Position numbers and translations under genes: made by a program
Notes under the pieces: generated by a model
The model's input: only the letters and a program-made list of their open reading frames with translations
Told to the model about the DNA's origin: nothing
Databases searched by the model: none
Part shown: positions 1 through 9,625 of the stretch, in pieces
Position numbering within the stretch: position 1 is the first letter of the stretch
How the letters are laid out: each line of letters begins with the position of its first letter
NCBI GenBank assembly: GCA_049682815.1
Contig: JBAUII010000068.1
Location: forward strand, 4,908 to 68,907
Direction of reading: 5' to 3'
Origin: DASWID01 sp049682815
GTDB taxonomy: Bacteria > Desulfobacterota_D > UBA1144 > Nemesobacterales > CSP1-2
DNA length: 64,000 nucleotides

Positions 1-1940
1 CCTTGGCAGCAAGGGAGAAATTGGATAATCTGATTTTCGTAATAAATTGCAATTTGCAGAGATTGGATGGCCCCGTTCGCGGCAACGGCAAAATAATACA
101 GGAACTTGAGACGATCTTCAGAGGAGCAGGCTGGAACGTAATTAAGGTGATATGGGGAAGTGACTGGGATGCGCTGCTAGCCAAAGATCACCACGGAGTT
201 CTCGTCAATCGTATGGAGGAAGCTGTCGACGGCGATTATCAAAAGTATATAGTCGAATCGGGGAAATACATCCGTGATCACTTTTTTGGTACTGACCCTC
301 GGCTTTTGGAGTTGGTGAAAAACCTGTCTGATGAACAACTACAAAAACTTAGGCGAGGGGGGCATGATCCCGAAAAGGTGTATGCCGCCTTCAAGGCTGC
401 GATAGATAATACAGGCTCACCAACTGTGATCTTGGCTAAAACAATTAAGGGTTATGGACTTGGCGAGAGCGGTGAGGGTCGGAATATAACTCATCAACAG
501 AAGAAATTAAATGAGGAAGAGCTCAGGGAATTTCGAACTCGTTTTGGTATTCCTATCTCTGATGAAGAAGTTTCCAAGGCGCCATTCTATAAGCCTCCCG
601 ATGATAGTCCCGAAATCAAATATCTTCATGAAAGGCGGAAGGAACTCGGCGGATATATACCTGATAGGTCGGTTAACTACGAGCCTCTCAAGACTCCTTC
701 TGAAAAGCTTTTTGAAGAATTTCATAAGGGATCCGGTGATAGAGGTGTTGCAACGACTATGGCATTCGTAAGAATGCTTTCTAAGTTGCTCAAAGATGAA
801 CAGATTGGGAAACTGATAGTTCCTATTATCCCGGATGAGGCTCGTACTTTTGGGATGGAATCTCTATTTCGCCAAGTTGGCATTTACTCTCATGTTGGAC
901 AACTCTATGAGCCTGTTGATAAGGATACCCTTCTCTATTATAAGGAGGCCCTCGATGGGCAGATTCTCGAAGAGGGTATTACGGAGGCTGGTTCAATGTC
1001 CTCATTTATTGCAGCGGGCACCGCATATGCCACTCACGGTATAAACATGATACCTTTCTTCGTTTTTTATTCCATGTTTGGTTTTCAAAGAATTGGCGAT
1101 CTTATGTGGGCTGCCGGTGACATGAGGTGTCGCGGATTTTTGATTGGCGGAACCTCCGGTCGCACGACATTGGCCGGCGAAGGGTTGCAACACCAGGATG
1201 GTCACAGCCACCTCTTAGCGTATTCTGTCCCAAACTTAAAGACCTACGATCCAGCATTCGCTTACGAGATAGCCGTAATCATAAGGGACGGTATACGTCG
1301 TATGTATGAAGAGCAGCAGGACATATTCTATTATCTGACCGTAATGAATGAACCCTATCTTCAGCCCCCCATGCCCAAAGGGATAAAGGAGGGTATTTTG
1401 AAGGGAATGTACAAGGTTAAGGCATCTGAAAACACAGACGCTAAGCGCCACGCCCAGATACTTGGAAGCGGGTCAATCCTGAATGAATCCCTTAAGGCCC
1501 AGAAGATCCTTGAAGAAAGGTATGGAGTAGCCGCCGATGTTTGGAGCGTGACCAGTTATAAGGAACTCTATAGGGATGGCCTAGATGTTGAGAGATGGAA
1601 CATGTTGCATCCGTCGGAGATAAACAAAATACCGTACATTACTCAATGCCTTGGCGACGCACCCGGTGTTTTCGTTGCCGCTACCGATTATGTGAAGGCA
1701 CTCCCAGATTCTATCTCCCAATGGCTTCCACGGCCCCTTGTCTCACTGGGAACAGACGGCTTTGGCAGAAGCGGTAGTCGATCTGCCCTGCGTGACTTTT
1801 TCGAAGTTGATTCTAGGTTTATAACTTTGGCGACTCTTGCTGCACTCGCGCGAGAGAAAAAAATCAATACGGATATAGTTCAAAACGCTATAAAAGACCT
1901 AGAAATCGAGCCAAACAAACTAAATCCAATGATTTCTTGA
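1..1940 (+). CDS. aceE: Pyruvate dehydrogenase E1 component, homodimeric type (5' end outside window)
   Basis: This is the thiamine-diphosphate decarboxylase of the pyruvate dehydrogenase complex, which decarboxylates pyruvate and acetylates the E2 lipoyl group. The reading frame is open from the left edge. About 645 residues are visible, against roughly 880 for family members, so some 240 N-terminal residues lie outside, including the first part of the diphosphate-binding region. The first visible residues contain the conserved FVINCNLQRLDGPVRGNGKI block, which belongs well inside the protein. The TTG at position 3 is therefore not a start. The motifs GRTTLAGEGLQHQDGHSH and GTDGFGRSGSR are diagnostic of the single-chain AceE type rather than the alpha/beta type. 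It lies 15 bases upstream of aceF and heads a three-gene operon. The assignment is secure. Confidence 0.97.
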   Translation, partial: LAAREKLDNLIFVINCNLQRLDGPVRGNGKIIQELETIFRGAGWNVIKVIWGSDWDALLAKDHHGVLVNRMEEAVDGDYQKYIVESGKYIRDHFFGTDPRLLELVKNLSDEQLQKLRRGGHDPEKVYAAFKAAIDNTGSPTVILAKTIKGYGLGESGEGRNITHQQKKLNEEELREFRTRFGIPISDEEVSKAPFYKPPDDSPEIKYLHERRKELGGYIPDRSVNYEPLKTPSEKLFEEFHKGSGDRGVATTMAFVRMLSKLLKDEQIGKLIVPIIPDEARTFGMESLFRQVGIYSHVGQLYEPVDKDTLLYYKEALDGQILEEGITEAGSMSSFIAAGTAYATHGINMIPFFVFYSMFGFQRIGDLMWAAGDMRCRGFLIGGTSGRTTLAGEGLQHQDGHSHLLAYSVPNLKTYDPAFAYEIAVIIRDGIRRMYEEQQDIFYYLTVMNEPYLQPPMPKGIKEGILKGMYKVKASENTDAKRHAQILGSGSILNESLKAQKILEERYGVAADVWSVTSYKELYRDGLDVERWNMLHPSEINKIPYITQCLGDAPGVFVAATDYVKALPDSISQWLPRPLVSLGTDGFGRSGSRSALRDFFEVDSRFITLATLAALAREKKINTDIVQNAIKDLEIEPNKLNPMIS

Positions 1941-1955
1941 TACTGACGATGACCT

Positions 1956-3362
1956 ATGGTGACTGAATTCAGATTGCCTGAGCTGGGCGAAGATATAGCG
2001 ACAGGGGACGTCATAAACGTTTATGTCTCTGTCGGTGATAAAATCTCGAAAGACCAGCCCATTATGGAAATTGAAACAGACAAGGCGACGATTGAGGTTC
2101 CGGCACCTGTAAGTGGTGTTATAACTGGAGTGCACGTAAAGGAGGGAGAAACGATAAATATAGGACAATTATTAGTTACCATAGATGAATCTGGGGAAGA
2201 AGAAAAAGAAGCGCCCGAAGTTAAAGAAGCGATTCAGGAAGAAGTAGAAGTATCAGCCGAAGAAAAGATTGAAGCTAAAAAGAAGAAGACGGTAGAGAAG
2301 ATTGCGGAAGTAAAAACTGAAGCTGAACCAAAAGGAAAAGACGAGACAGAGATTGAAGAAAAAGAATACGAAGAAGAAGCAGCCTCGAAGGAAGAAGAGG
2401 GCAAAGTCGTAGAATTTGCTCGATCGTCTCAAGCAGGTGTCGAGAAACAGGCTCCAAGAAAACTCGTCCCGGCCTCACCGTCGGTTCGCAGATTGGCTCG
2501 TGAGATCGGAGTGGATATCAATCAGATTAAGGGTTCAGGTGCGGGGGGACGGATTTCGGAAGAAGATGTAAAAAATTATGCAAGCAAAGAGATTTCAAAG
2601 ACTGGCCCAGAAGAAATTCAAGTGGGAAAAGCAGATATATCTTTACCTGATTTTACAAAATGGGGAGAAATAGAGCGGAAGCAGATGTCCAAGGTAAGAC
2701 GACTAACGGCAGAGCGGATGACATCTGCCTGGCGGGCGCCTCATGTAACCCAGCATGACAAGGCCGATATTACGGAGTTAGAGAAAACAAGGAAGCTCTT
2801 CGGCAGGGAAACAGAAAACGCCGGTGGAAAACTGACTGTCACCGCTATTTTAATCAAGGTAGTCGGCTCTGCGCTTAAGATCTTCCCTCAATTCAACGCC
2901 AGCGTAGATATGACAAACAGCGAGGTAATCTACAAGAAATATTATAACATCGCCGTCGCAGTGGACACCGACAGAGGACTTCTAGCACCCGTCATAAAGA
3001 ATGTGGATAAGAAGAATTTGATTGGAATTTCCTCAGAGCTTACGCAATTGTCCGAAAAAGCGAGGAATAAGAAAATCACGGTCGAAGAATTGCAGGGAGG
3101 GACTTTCACCATTAGCAATCTTGGCGGACTCGGGGGCACTTATTTTACACCGGTTATCTATTCTCCGGATGTTGCTCTGCTTGGGGTATCGCGCTCTAAA
3201 ATAGAACCGGTCTTTATTGACGACAAATTTGAGCCTCGCCTAATGTTACCGCTTTCACTATCTTATGATCACCGAATTATAGATGGCGCAGATGCAGTTC
3301 GATTCTTGCGGTGGATTGTCGAAGCCTTGGAAGAGCCTTTCAAGCTTGTACTTGAAGGATGA
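1956..3362 (+). CDS. aceF: Dihydrolipoamide acetyltransferase (E2) of pyruvate dehydrogenase
   Basis: E2 core of the complex: it passes the acetyl group from lipoamide to CoA. There is one N-terminal lipoyl domain with the lipoylation motif ETDKATIEVPAP (Lys43). A long, charged Glu/Lys-rich linker spans about residues 85-160. A peripheral subunit-binding domain covers about 172-205 (ASPSVRRLAREIGVD, GSGAGGRISEEDV). The C-terminal acyltransferase domain carries the catalytic DHRIIDG motif, with His439 and Asp443. At 468 residues it is a one-lipoyl-domain version, shorter than the three-lipoyl E. coli protein. The ATG is 15 bases after the aceE stop. The linker is almost purely acidic and basic, without the Ala/Pro swinging-arm bias common in E2. 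Confidence 0.96.
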   Translation: MVTEFRLPELGEDIATGDVINVYVSVGDKISKDQPIMEIETDKATIEVPAPVSGVITGVHVKEGETINIGQLLVTIDESGEEEKEAPEVKEAIQEEVEVSAEEKIEAKKKKTVEKIAEVKTEAEPKGKDETEIEEKEYEEEAASKEEEGKVVEFARSSQAGVEKQAPRKLVPASPSVRRLAREIGVDINQIKGSGAGGRISEEDVKNYASKEISKTGPEEIQVGKADISLPDFTKWGEIERKQMSKVRRLTAERMTSAWRAPHVTQHDKADITELEKTRKLFGRETENAGGKLTVTAILIKVVGSALKIFPQFNASVDMTNSEVIYKKYYNIAVAVDTDRGLLAPVIKNVDKKNLIGISSELTQLSEKARNKKITVEELQGGTFTISNLGGLGGTYFTPVIYSPDVALLGVSRSKIEPVFIDDKFEPRLMLPLSLSYDHRIIDGADAVRFLRWIVEALEEPFKLVLEG

Positions 3363-3499
3363 ATTTATTCAGCCACATATACACACGAAAATTACTTATA
3401 TACAGCATAATTATCTTAAATTAAATAATTGGATTTATGTCAATTAGTGAAAATTCGTGCTAATCTGTGGCTTCAATTTTATCTTTTCAAATTGAAGTG

Positions 3500-4936
3500 A
3501 TGAGTAAAGAAATGAAATCAACACAAGTTGCCGTTATAGGTGGTGGACCAGGTGGTTATCCCGCCGCTTTCCTGGCTGCCGATCTTGGATTGAAGGTGAC
3601 TTTAATCGACAACGAAGCTAACCCGGGAGGGGTATGCCTTTACCGCGGGTGCATACCTTCCAAGGCGCTGTTACATGCTGCAAGAGTGATAACCGAAGCA
3701 AAGGAGGCGTCAAACTGGGGGATCGGCTTTTTGGAGCCTGTTATAGATATCGATAAACTTCGTAATTGGAAGGATAACGTGGTTCAAAAGATGACGGGCG
3801 GGCTCGGTCAGCTATCAAAGCATCGGAGGATCACCTACATACAGGGTCACGCCAAATTCTCGGATAAGAAGACTCTAAAGATACAGAATCAAAATGGAAG
3901 CGAATTATTAAGCTTCGAGAATGCAATCATAGCTACCGGTTCGCGCCCTGCCAATCTTCCCAATCTTCCAATCGATTCTCGGCGCATACTCGATTCTACA
4001 ACTGGGTTGGAATTGCCGGAAATTCCCAAGAATATGCTTATAGTGGGAGGAGGCTACATAGGGCTTGAACTCGGAACCGTCTATGCGGCGCTTGGCACGA
4101 AGGTCTCTGTTGTGGAAATGACATCAGGTTTAATGCCGGGTGTTGATCGGGACCTTGTCTTGGTTCTTTCAAAGAGGTTGGAGAAGATTTTTGAGTCCAT
4201 CATGCTGGACACCAAGGTAGTCGATATGAATGAAGAGAAATCTGGAATGAGGGTCAAACTTGAGGGCTCCAATGTTAAAGGCAGCGAACAGATATTCGAT
4301 AAGGTTCTGGTCTCGGTCGGAAGAAGGCCGAATTCTGAGAGTCTCGGTCTGGAAAATACGCGTATAAAAACCGATCCGGAAGGCTTCATCGAGGTTGACG
4401 AGCAGCGAAGGACTTCTGAACCCACGATATTTGCGATAGGGGATGTTGCGGGCGAGCCGATGCTGGCACACAAGGCAACGCATGAGGGTAGGGTAGCAGC
4501 AGAGGTGATTGCGGGATACAACGTCGCTTTTGAGCCCAATGCAATACCGGCGGTGGTATTCACAGACCCCGAGATAGCCTGGTGCGGTTTGACTGAGACA
4601 AACGCGAAAACGGAAAATCGTCCGGTAAAAATTGCCCGGTTCCCTTGGGGGGCTTCCGGCAGGGCAACGACCCTGGATCGAAACGACGGAGTGACCAAGC
4701 TGATAGTAGACCCGGAGACTGAACAGATCCTGGGAGTAGGTATTGTCGGAACAGGAGCCGGGGAATTGATCGCAGAGGGGGTATTGGCCGTCGAAATGGA
4801 AGCGAATGTGTCAGACCTTAAGTTGACGATACACCCTCATCCGACCCTTTCAGAGACGATTATGGAGTCCGCTGAGGTTTTTTTCGGACAGAGCACGCAC
4901 ATCTATCGTCCTAAAAAGATTAAAATGGAAAAGTGA
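3500..4936 (+). CDS. lpdA: Dihydrolipoamide dehydrogenase (E3)
   Basis: FAD enzyme that reoxidises the lipoyl group with NAD+. It has an N-terminal dinucleotide fold (VIGGGPGGYPAA), a redox disulfide in the CLYRGCIPSK block (the usual form is CLNVGC), a second NAD-binding fold (IVGGGYIGLELG), the FAIGDVAGEPMLAHKA segment, and the C-terminal catalytic pair in HPHPTLSE. I use the ATG at 3500, which gives 478 residues and puts the Rossmann motif near the N-terminus. A GTG at 3467 in the same frame adds 11 unconserved residues. The 137-base gap after aceF is A/T-rich. The gene is the last of the pyruvate dehydrogenase operon, so it most likely serves that complex, although E3 can be shared with other 2-oxoacid complexes. 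Confidence 0.95.
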   Translation: MSKEMKSTQVAVIGGGPGGYPAAFLAADLGLKVTLIDNEANPGGVCLYRGCIPSKALLHAARVITEAKEASNWGIGFLEPVIDIDKLRNWKDNVVQKMTGGLGQLSKHRRITYIQGHAKFSDKKTLKIQNQNGSELLSFENAIIATGSRPANLPNLPIDSRRILDSTTGLELPEIPKNMLIVGGGYIGLELGTVYAALGTKVSVVEMTSGLMPGVDRDLVLVLSKRLEKIFESIMLDTKVVDMNEEKSGMRVKLEGSNVKGSEQIFDKVLVSVGRRPNSESLGLENTRIKTDPEGFIEVDEQRRTSEPTIFAIGDVAGEPMLAHKATHEGRVAAEVIAGYNVAFEPNAIPAVVFTDPEIAWCGLTETNAKTENRPVKIARFPWGASGRATTLDRNDGVTKLIVDPETEQILGVGIVGTGAGELIAEGVLAVEMEANVSDLKLTIHPHPTLSETIMESAEVFFGQSTHIYRPKKIKMEK

Positions 4937-5056
4937 TATATTGCGTGGATAGCCTTTGGTTAAGTAAGCTTTCCCATAAATTAAATCCTTCACGTATCTT
5001 CGTGGAGTCAGGCACTGTAGTGACATAATCCGTATCTTATGCGAGAATCGTTTTCG

Positions 5057-5085
5057 TTGAATTTTTTGTGTGTGAATAATATAAT
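5057..5085 (+). promoter_or_regulatory. Sigma-70-type promoter for the sensor kinase gene
   Basis: A -35 element TTGAAT (5057-5062) and a perfect -10 TATAAT (5080-5085) are separated by 17 bases. The kinase start codon lies 78 bases downstream of the -10. This is a pattern match only. Confidence 0.6.
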
Positions 5086-5162
5086 ATATGGTCACGTCAT
5101 TCTTTTTTCTGGGGGATGCTTACTCAAAGCAAGTTCCCGAAAAAAATTAGGAAATTAACGGC

Positions 5163-8100
5163 ATGAGGTGGGTCTCCGAAAATAAGGTTTACTTCCGGTT
5201 CGGAATTTCCGTACTTTGTCTAGTCATAATCGTCTTCTTATCCTACCGGTCTACGTCCCAACAAATTAAGAATGAAGCTGCAGAAGATCAAACATATGAG
5301 GCACTTATAAAACTCCAACTTATATTCTCATATCTAAAAGATGCCGAAAGCGGAGCACGGGGCTATGTTATCACTGGGATAGAATCCAATCTGGAGCAGT
5401 ATTTTCATGCACAACAGAAAATTGAAAGGGAAATTAGTGAAACTCGCCGCGCCTTAGGCGATAGTCCGAGCTTACTTTTGAACTTAGTTCGCCTTGAATC
5501 TCTGATTTCGGAAAGACTAAATTTGATTAACCAGACTATTGAGCTTAGGAAGAAATATGGATTTGAGGCAGCAAAGCAATTGTTAATGAAAGGTAGAGGA
5601 AATGAACTTTCGGATTATATCCGAGATGCGATCAATCAGATCGAGAACGAAGGAATCACGTTGTTGAGAAGTCGAGTGGGTGAAGAAGAGGAAAGTAAAA
5701 GACTCATGATCTTGGTCTATGCGGTGGGAATCCTTCTGGCTATTCTATTCGCCGGATTATCAATCACCACCATCAGACGCGACCTCACCAAGCACAGGCA
5801 GGCTGAGACAGAACACCAAACTCGTGAAAAGCATCAGCAAGCCCTGGTTGAACTAGGTCAAGTTGCACTAGGAGGTACCGACCTCTTAATGCTGATGAAT
5901 GAGGCTGTATCGCAGGTTGCCAAAACCCTTGAGGTAGAATATGTCAAGATTTTGGAGCTCCAACCAGACAGCGACTCTTTGCTGCTTCGAGCGGGTGTGG
6001 GATGGAAAGATGGATTAGTAGGCCATGCGACGATTGGTGTAGGTGTTGAATCGCAGGGGGGCTTTACTCTCGTTTCCAAAGAGCCAGTGATTATGGATGA
6101 CATTATCAAGGAAAACAGATTTTCTGCGCCGCCACTGCTCAAAGATCATAATGTAGCGAGTGGCATAAGCACAACCATCCATGGTAAGGAAGGGCCCTAT
6201 GGGGTATTGGGCGCTCACAGCGTAAGCAAAAGGACATACACGAAAGATGAAATTCACTTTCTTCAGTCTGTTGCAAATTTGATTTCTGAGGCGGTTGAGC
6301 GCAATCGCGTTCAAGATGAGCTAAGGATAACAAATAGTATTATGGAATCGGTTAATAAGTCGTCTAAACTTGTTGGTGTTTTTGAAACTGCGATAGATAG
6401 GGTTTTGGAATTAACGGATATAAACATAGTCGGTATATATTTAATAGATGAAGCTACAAATGAGGCAGTACTTGAGGCTCACAGGGGATACAGTGGTGCA
6501 TATATAGAGAGAGCGGGGAGGATACCATATCCTAAGGGTGTGACGTGGAAGGTTATCGGCACAGGTGAGACCTATGTCGTCCAGGATGTGTCGATTGATC
6601 CATACGTTGGCGAAGCCGGTAGGGACGGTGGGTTTCAAAGCTTTCTGTCCGTGCCGATAAAAGTAGGAGAGAGAGCGATAGGTGCTATACATTTTCATAG
6701 CTTCAAGAGGAATTATTTTGGCAGAAGGGAGATAGACCTTCTCAATTCTATAGGGACACAGATTGCAATAGCGGTATCGAAGGCAAAACAGACTGAGGAC
6801 TTGAAGTTAATCAATGAAGATCTACATACTCTAAATGTAATAACTACATCTGTTCATAAGTCTTTAAATCTTGAAGAGGTATTAAATATTGCTCTGGACA
6901 AGGTGGTGGAGATAACCGAGTTTGATATCATCATGGTTTATCTTGTGGATGACGAAACTAACGAGGCGGTGCTAAAGGTACACAGGGGTCTTACAGAAGA
7001 CTATATAGAGAGGGCAGGGAGGATAGCATATCCAAAGGGTGTGACATGGAGGGTTATCAAGTCGGGCGAGCCTCACTATAGTGAAGATGTTCAAAAAGAC
7101 CCTGACCTTGGTCCTGCCGGTAAGGCATTGGGTCACCATACTCACGTGTCAGTGCCTATGATACAGGAAAATAAAACAATAGGCGTAGTAAATTTTGCAA
7201 GTCGAAGGGTGTTAGGGCTTAGTTCGCGAGATATAAATCTCCTCAATGCCATAGGGAATCAAATTGGGACATCAATGGTGCAGGCATCATTGTATGAAAG
7301 ATCCCAGAAGCAATCAGAAGAGTTAAGAGGACTATATAGGGATTTGGATGAGAGACGTAAAGACTTGGAAATAGTAAATACTATAACTCAAGCTGTGCAT
7401 AAGTCCCTCGACTTGATGGAGATCTATGAGATTGCTCTGGATTCGGTTGTTGATCTAGAAGATGTGGATATGGCAATGATTTATTTAGTGGACGAAGATA
7501 GAAAAGAGGCTATTCTCCAGGCCCAGAGAAATCTTCCCCAGGATTACATAAATCGGGCGGGGAGGATACCATATCTCAAAGGAACTACCTGGCATGTTAT
7601 TAACAAGGGGGAAGTAGTCCATATTGAAGATATACAGAAAGATCCAACGGTCGGTCCTGCGGGTAGAGAGATAGGACATCATAGTGCATTAGGGATACCA
7701 TTAAAAATAGAGGAGAAAGTTATAGGAGTGTTCTGGTTTCTGAGTTATAGGGAACATAAATTTGATAAGCAAGAGATAGATCTACTTTCTTCTATCGGAG
7801 ATCAAATCGCTACAGCCATAGCAAAGGCAAAACTTTACCAAGACTCTAATAGGAGGCATGAGCAGATTGAGTTAGTGTATGAGCTTTCAAAGTCCCTAAA
7901 TATGGATCTTTCCCTCGATGTAGTCCTAAGTAAGATAATCGAAGTTGCAAGGCAATTAGTAAAGGCTCGTTATTCCGCATTGGCAATATTTGATGAAAAT
8001 AACAAAATAAGCCGATTTACCACTAACCTAACGCCTGAAGAGATCAATTTAATTGGAACGTTACCTGAGGGGAAGGGTCTCTTGGGAGAGTTATTCAGAG

Positions 8101-9101
8101 ACGGTAAATTATTGCGTTTGGACGATATCACAAAGCACCCCAGAGCCGTTGGATTTCCCCCTAATCACCCTCCTATGAAAACCCTTTTGGGTGCACCTAT
8201 TATAATGAAAGGACATACCATAGGCGCCCTTTACTTAACAGAAAAGGAAGGTGGTATGCCATTTGACAAGGATGACGCGGAACTCGTCGGGACCCTTTGC
8301 TCTGCAGCAGGGATTTCATTAGAGAATGCAAGGCTGTTTAAGAAGATTGCCGACTCGGAAAGTGAATTAAAAGAGGCGAATGAGAGACTCTTGGAACTCG
8401 ACGAAATGAAAGACGAATTTATATCGATGGCATCACACGAGCTCAGGACTCCTCTAACCGCCATCAACTCCTTCATTTCTATGCTGTTAGACGGGGACTA
8501 CGGCAGTCTACCCCCGGAAGCAGTGGAAGCATTGGCAGACATGAATACGGCTGCAAAACGATTAATAGGTTTGACTAATTATATGCTGGACGTATCAAGG
8601 ATTGAGGAGGGAAGATTACAATTCAAAATATTCGATTTCGATATTGGGGAAGTTTGTGAAAAGGTAATAAATGACCTAACACCTATAGCCGAGGGGAAAG
8701 GGCTAACGATAGAATACCAGAAACCACCGTTGGGAGGAACGCTGCTGGTGTCAGGCGACAAGTTTAGAGTTGAACAGATTATTGTTAACCTTATCGACAA
8801 TGCTTTGAAATATACGGATAGCGGGAGCGTCGCTATAAGTCACCACGATAATGGCCCCCTTATAACTACCCATGTGATTGATACAGGAATCGGAGTCCCA
8901 CAACAACATCAAAAGCTTCTTTTTCAAAAGTTTCGTGCGGTACATCATTCGCTTTCGGACCAATATAAAGGGGGGACAGGCATGGGTCTCTATATATGCA
9001 AGCTGTTACTTAGTGAAATGAAGGGTGATATATTGCTCGAAAAAAGTGAATTGGGACAGGGAAGCACATTTTCCTTTTCCCTACCAAAAGCCAAGACCTA
9101 G
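5163..9101 (+). CDS. Membrane sensor histidine kinase with CHASE3 and about five GAF domains
   Basis: Large sensor kinase of 1312 residues. In order: membrane helix (about 9-28), an extracytoplasmic CHASE3-like region with the typical DAESGARGYVITG motif (about 55-180), a second helix (about 182-203), and about five GAF domains (roughly 230-385, 400-555, 565-720, 740-895 and 905-1065). A HisKA domain follows, with phospho-acceptor His1092 in the ASHELRTPL box, then an HATPase domain with NLIDNALKY (N box), DTGIGVP and GGTGMGLYICK (G boxes). GAF2, GAF3 and GAF4 are near copies of one another, each with a YIxRAGRIxYxKGxTW motif, which points to internal duplication. There is no receiver domain. 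The two receiver proteins just downstream are the likely partners. The signal is unknown. CHASE3 suggests an extracellular input and GAFs a small molecule or redox input. Confidence 0.93.
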   Translation: MRWVSENKVYFRFGISVLCLVIIVFLSYRSTSQQIKNEAAEDQTYEALIKLQLIFSYLKDAESGARGYVITGIESNLEQYFHAQQKIEREISETRRALGDSPSLLLNLVRLESLISERLNLINQTIELRKKYGFEAAKQLLMKGRGNELSDYIRDAINQIENEGITLLRSRVGEEEESKRLMILVYAVGILLAILFAGLSITTIRRDLTKHRQAETEHQTREKHQQALVELGQVALGGTDLLMLMNEAVSQVAKTLEVEYVKILELQPDSDSLLLRAGVGWKDGLVGHATIGVGVESQGGFTLVSKEPVIMDDIIKENRFSAPPLLKDHNVASGISTTIHGKEGPYGVLGAHSVSKRTYTKDEIHFLQSVANLISEAVERNRVQDELRITNSIMESVNKSSKLVGVFETAIDRVLELTDINIVGIYLIDEATNEAVLEAHRGYSGAYIERAGRIPYPKGVTWKVIGTGETYVVQDVSIDPYVGEAGRDGGFQSFLSVPIKVGERAIGAIHFHSFKRNYFGRREIDLLNSIGTQIAIAVSKAKQTEDLKLINEDLHTLNVITTSVHKSLNLEEVLNIALDKVVEITEFDIIMVYLVDDETNEAVLKVHRGLTEDYIERAGRIAYPKGVTWRVIKSGEPHYSEDVQKDPDLGPAGKALGHHTHVSVPMIQENKTIGVVNFASRRVLGLSSRDINLLNAIGNQIGTSMVQASLYERSQKQSEELRGLYRDLDERRKDLEIVNTITQAVHKSLDLMEIYEIALDSVVDLEDVDMAMIYLVDEDRKEAILQAQRNLPQDYINRAGRIPYLKGTTWHVINKGEVVHIEDIQKDPTVGPAGREIGHHSALGIPLKIEEKVIGVFWFLSYREHKFDKQEIDLLSSIGDQIATAIAKAKLYQDSNRRHEQIELVYELSKSLNMDLSLDVVLSKIIEVARQLVKARYSALAIFDENNKISRFTTNLTPEEINLIGTLPEGKGLLGELFRDGKLLRLDDITKHPRAVGFPPNHPPMKTLLGAPIIMKGHTIGALYLTEKEGGMPFDKDDAELVGTLCSAAGISLENARLFKKIADSESELKEANERLLELDEMKDEFISMASHELRTPLTAINSFISMLLDGDYGSLPPEAVEALADMNTAAKRLIGLTNYMLDVSRIEEGRLQFKIFDFDIGEVCEKVINDLTPIAEGKGLTIEYQKPPLGGTLLVSGDKFRVEQIIVNLIDNALKYTDSGSVAISHHDNGPLITTHVIDTGIGVPQQHQKLLFQKFRAVHHSLSDQYKGGTGMGLYICKLLLSEMKGDILLEKSELGQGSTFSFSLPKAKT

Positions 9102-9251
9102 GTTGATCTAGATTGATAACGCCTTTTAAAAATTGAGTAAGAACTGGAATCTTAAAGTTTTTATGAAGTATAAAACTTTTGGAAGGTTATAAGAGATGAT
9201 GCATTAAGGGCTTCTTTGAGATAATATAAAATAGGAGGTGAAAGTTTTAAG

Positions 9252-9617
9252 ATGGCAAAAATTTTACTTGTTGAAGATGACGAGCTCCTCATTAAGGCAT
9301 ACAGAAGAAAGCTCGAGATAGCACAATATGAAGTAGAGACAGCCGTCGATGGGGTAGAAGGATTAGAAAAGGCAAAACAATTAAAACCAGATTTAATCCT
9401 ACTTGACATTCTTATGCCCCGACTTAATGGAATAGAGGTCTTAAAAAGGATTAAGGCCGATCCTGAACTAAAAGCAATACCGGTTATAGCGCTCACCAAC
9501 GTAGCAAGTAGTGAGAATACAGAGGAGTGCTTGCGGGCAGGATGTGTAAGTTACATTATTAAAAGTGGCACTATTCCCAGCGATGTTCTCAAGGAGGTCA
9601 AAAGAGTTCTGGAGTGA
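9252..9617 (+). CDS. Single-domain response regulator receiver (CheY-like)
   Basis: A stand-alone receiver domain of 121 residues. The acidic pocket is EDD (residues 8-10), the phosphorylation site is Asp52 in LILLDILMP, the switch Thr is in ALTN, and the conserved Lys is in YIIKSG. No output domain is present, so it probably acts by protein contact or as a phosphate relay. A strong AGGAGGTG ribosome-binding site lies upstream at 9233-9240. It follows the hybrid-free sensor kinase by 150 bases and overlaps or abuts the next receiver gene, so the three probably form one signalling unit. Confidence 0.92.
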   Translation: MAKILLVEDDELLIKAYRRKLEIAQYEVETAVDGVEGLEKAKQLKPDLILLDILMPRLNGIEVLKRIKADPELKAIPVIALTNVASSENTEECLRAGCVSYIIKSGTIPSDVLKEVKRVLE

Positions 9618-9625
9618 GGCTAAGC

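Noticed and set aside
4081..4698. Long minus-strand frame of 205 codons
   Set aside because: It lies wholly inside lpdA on the opposite strand and has no features of its own.
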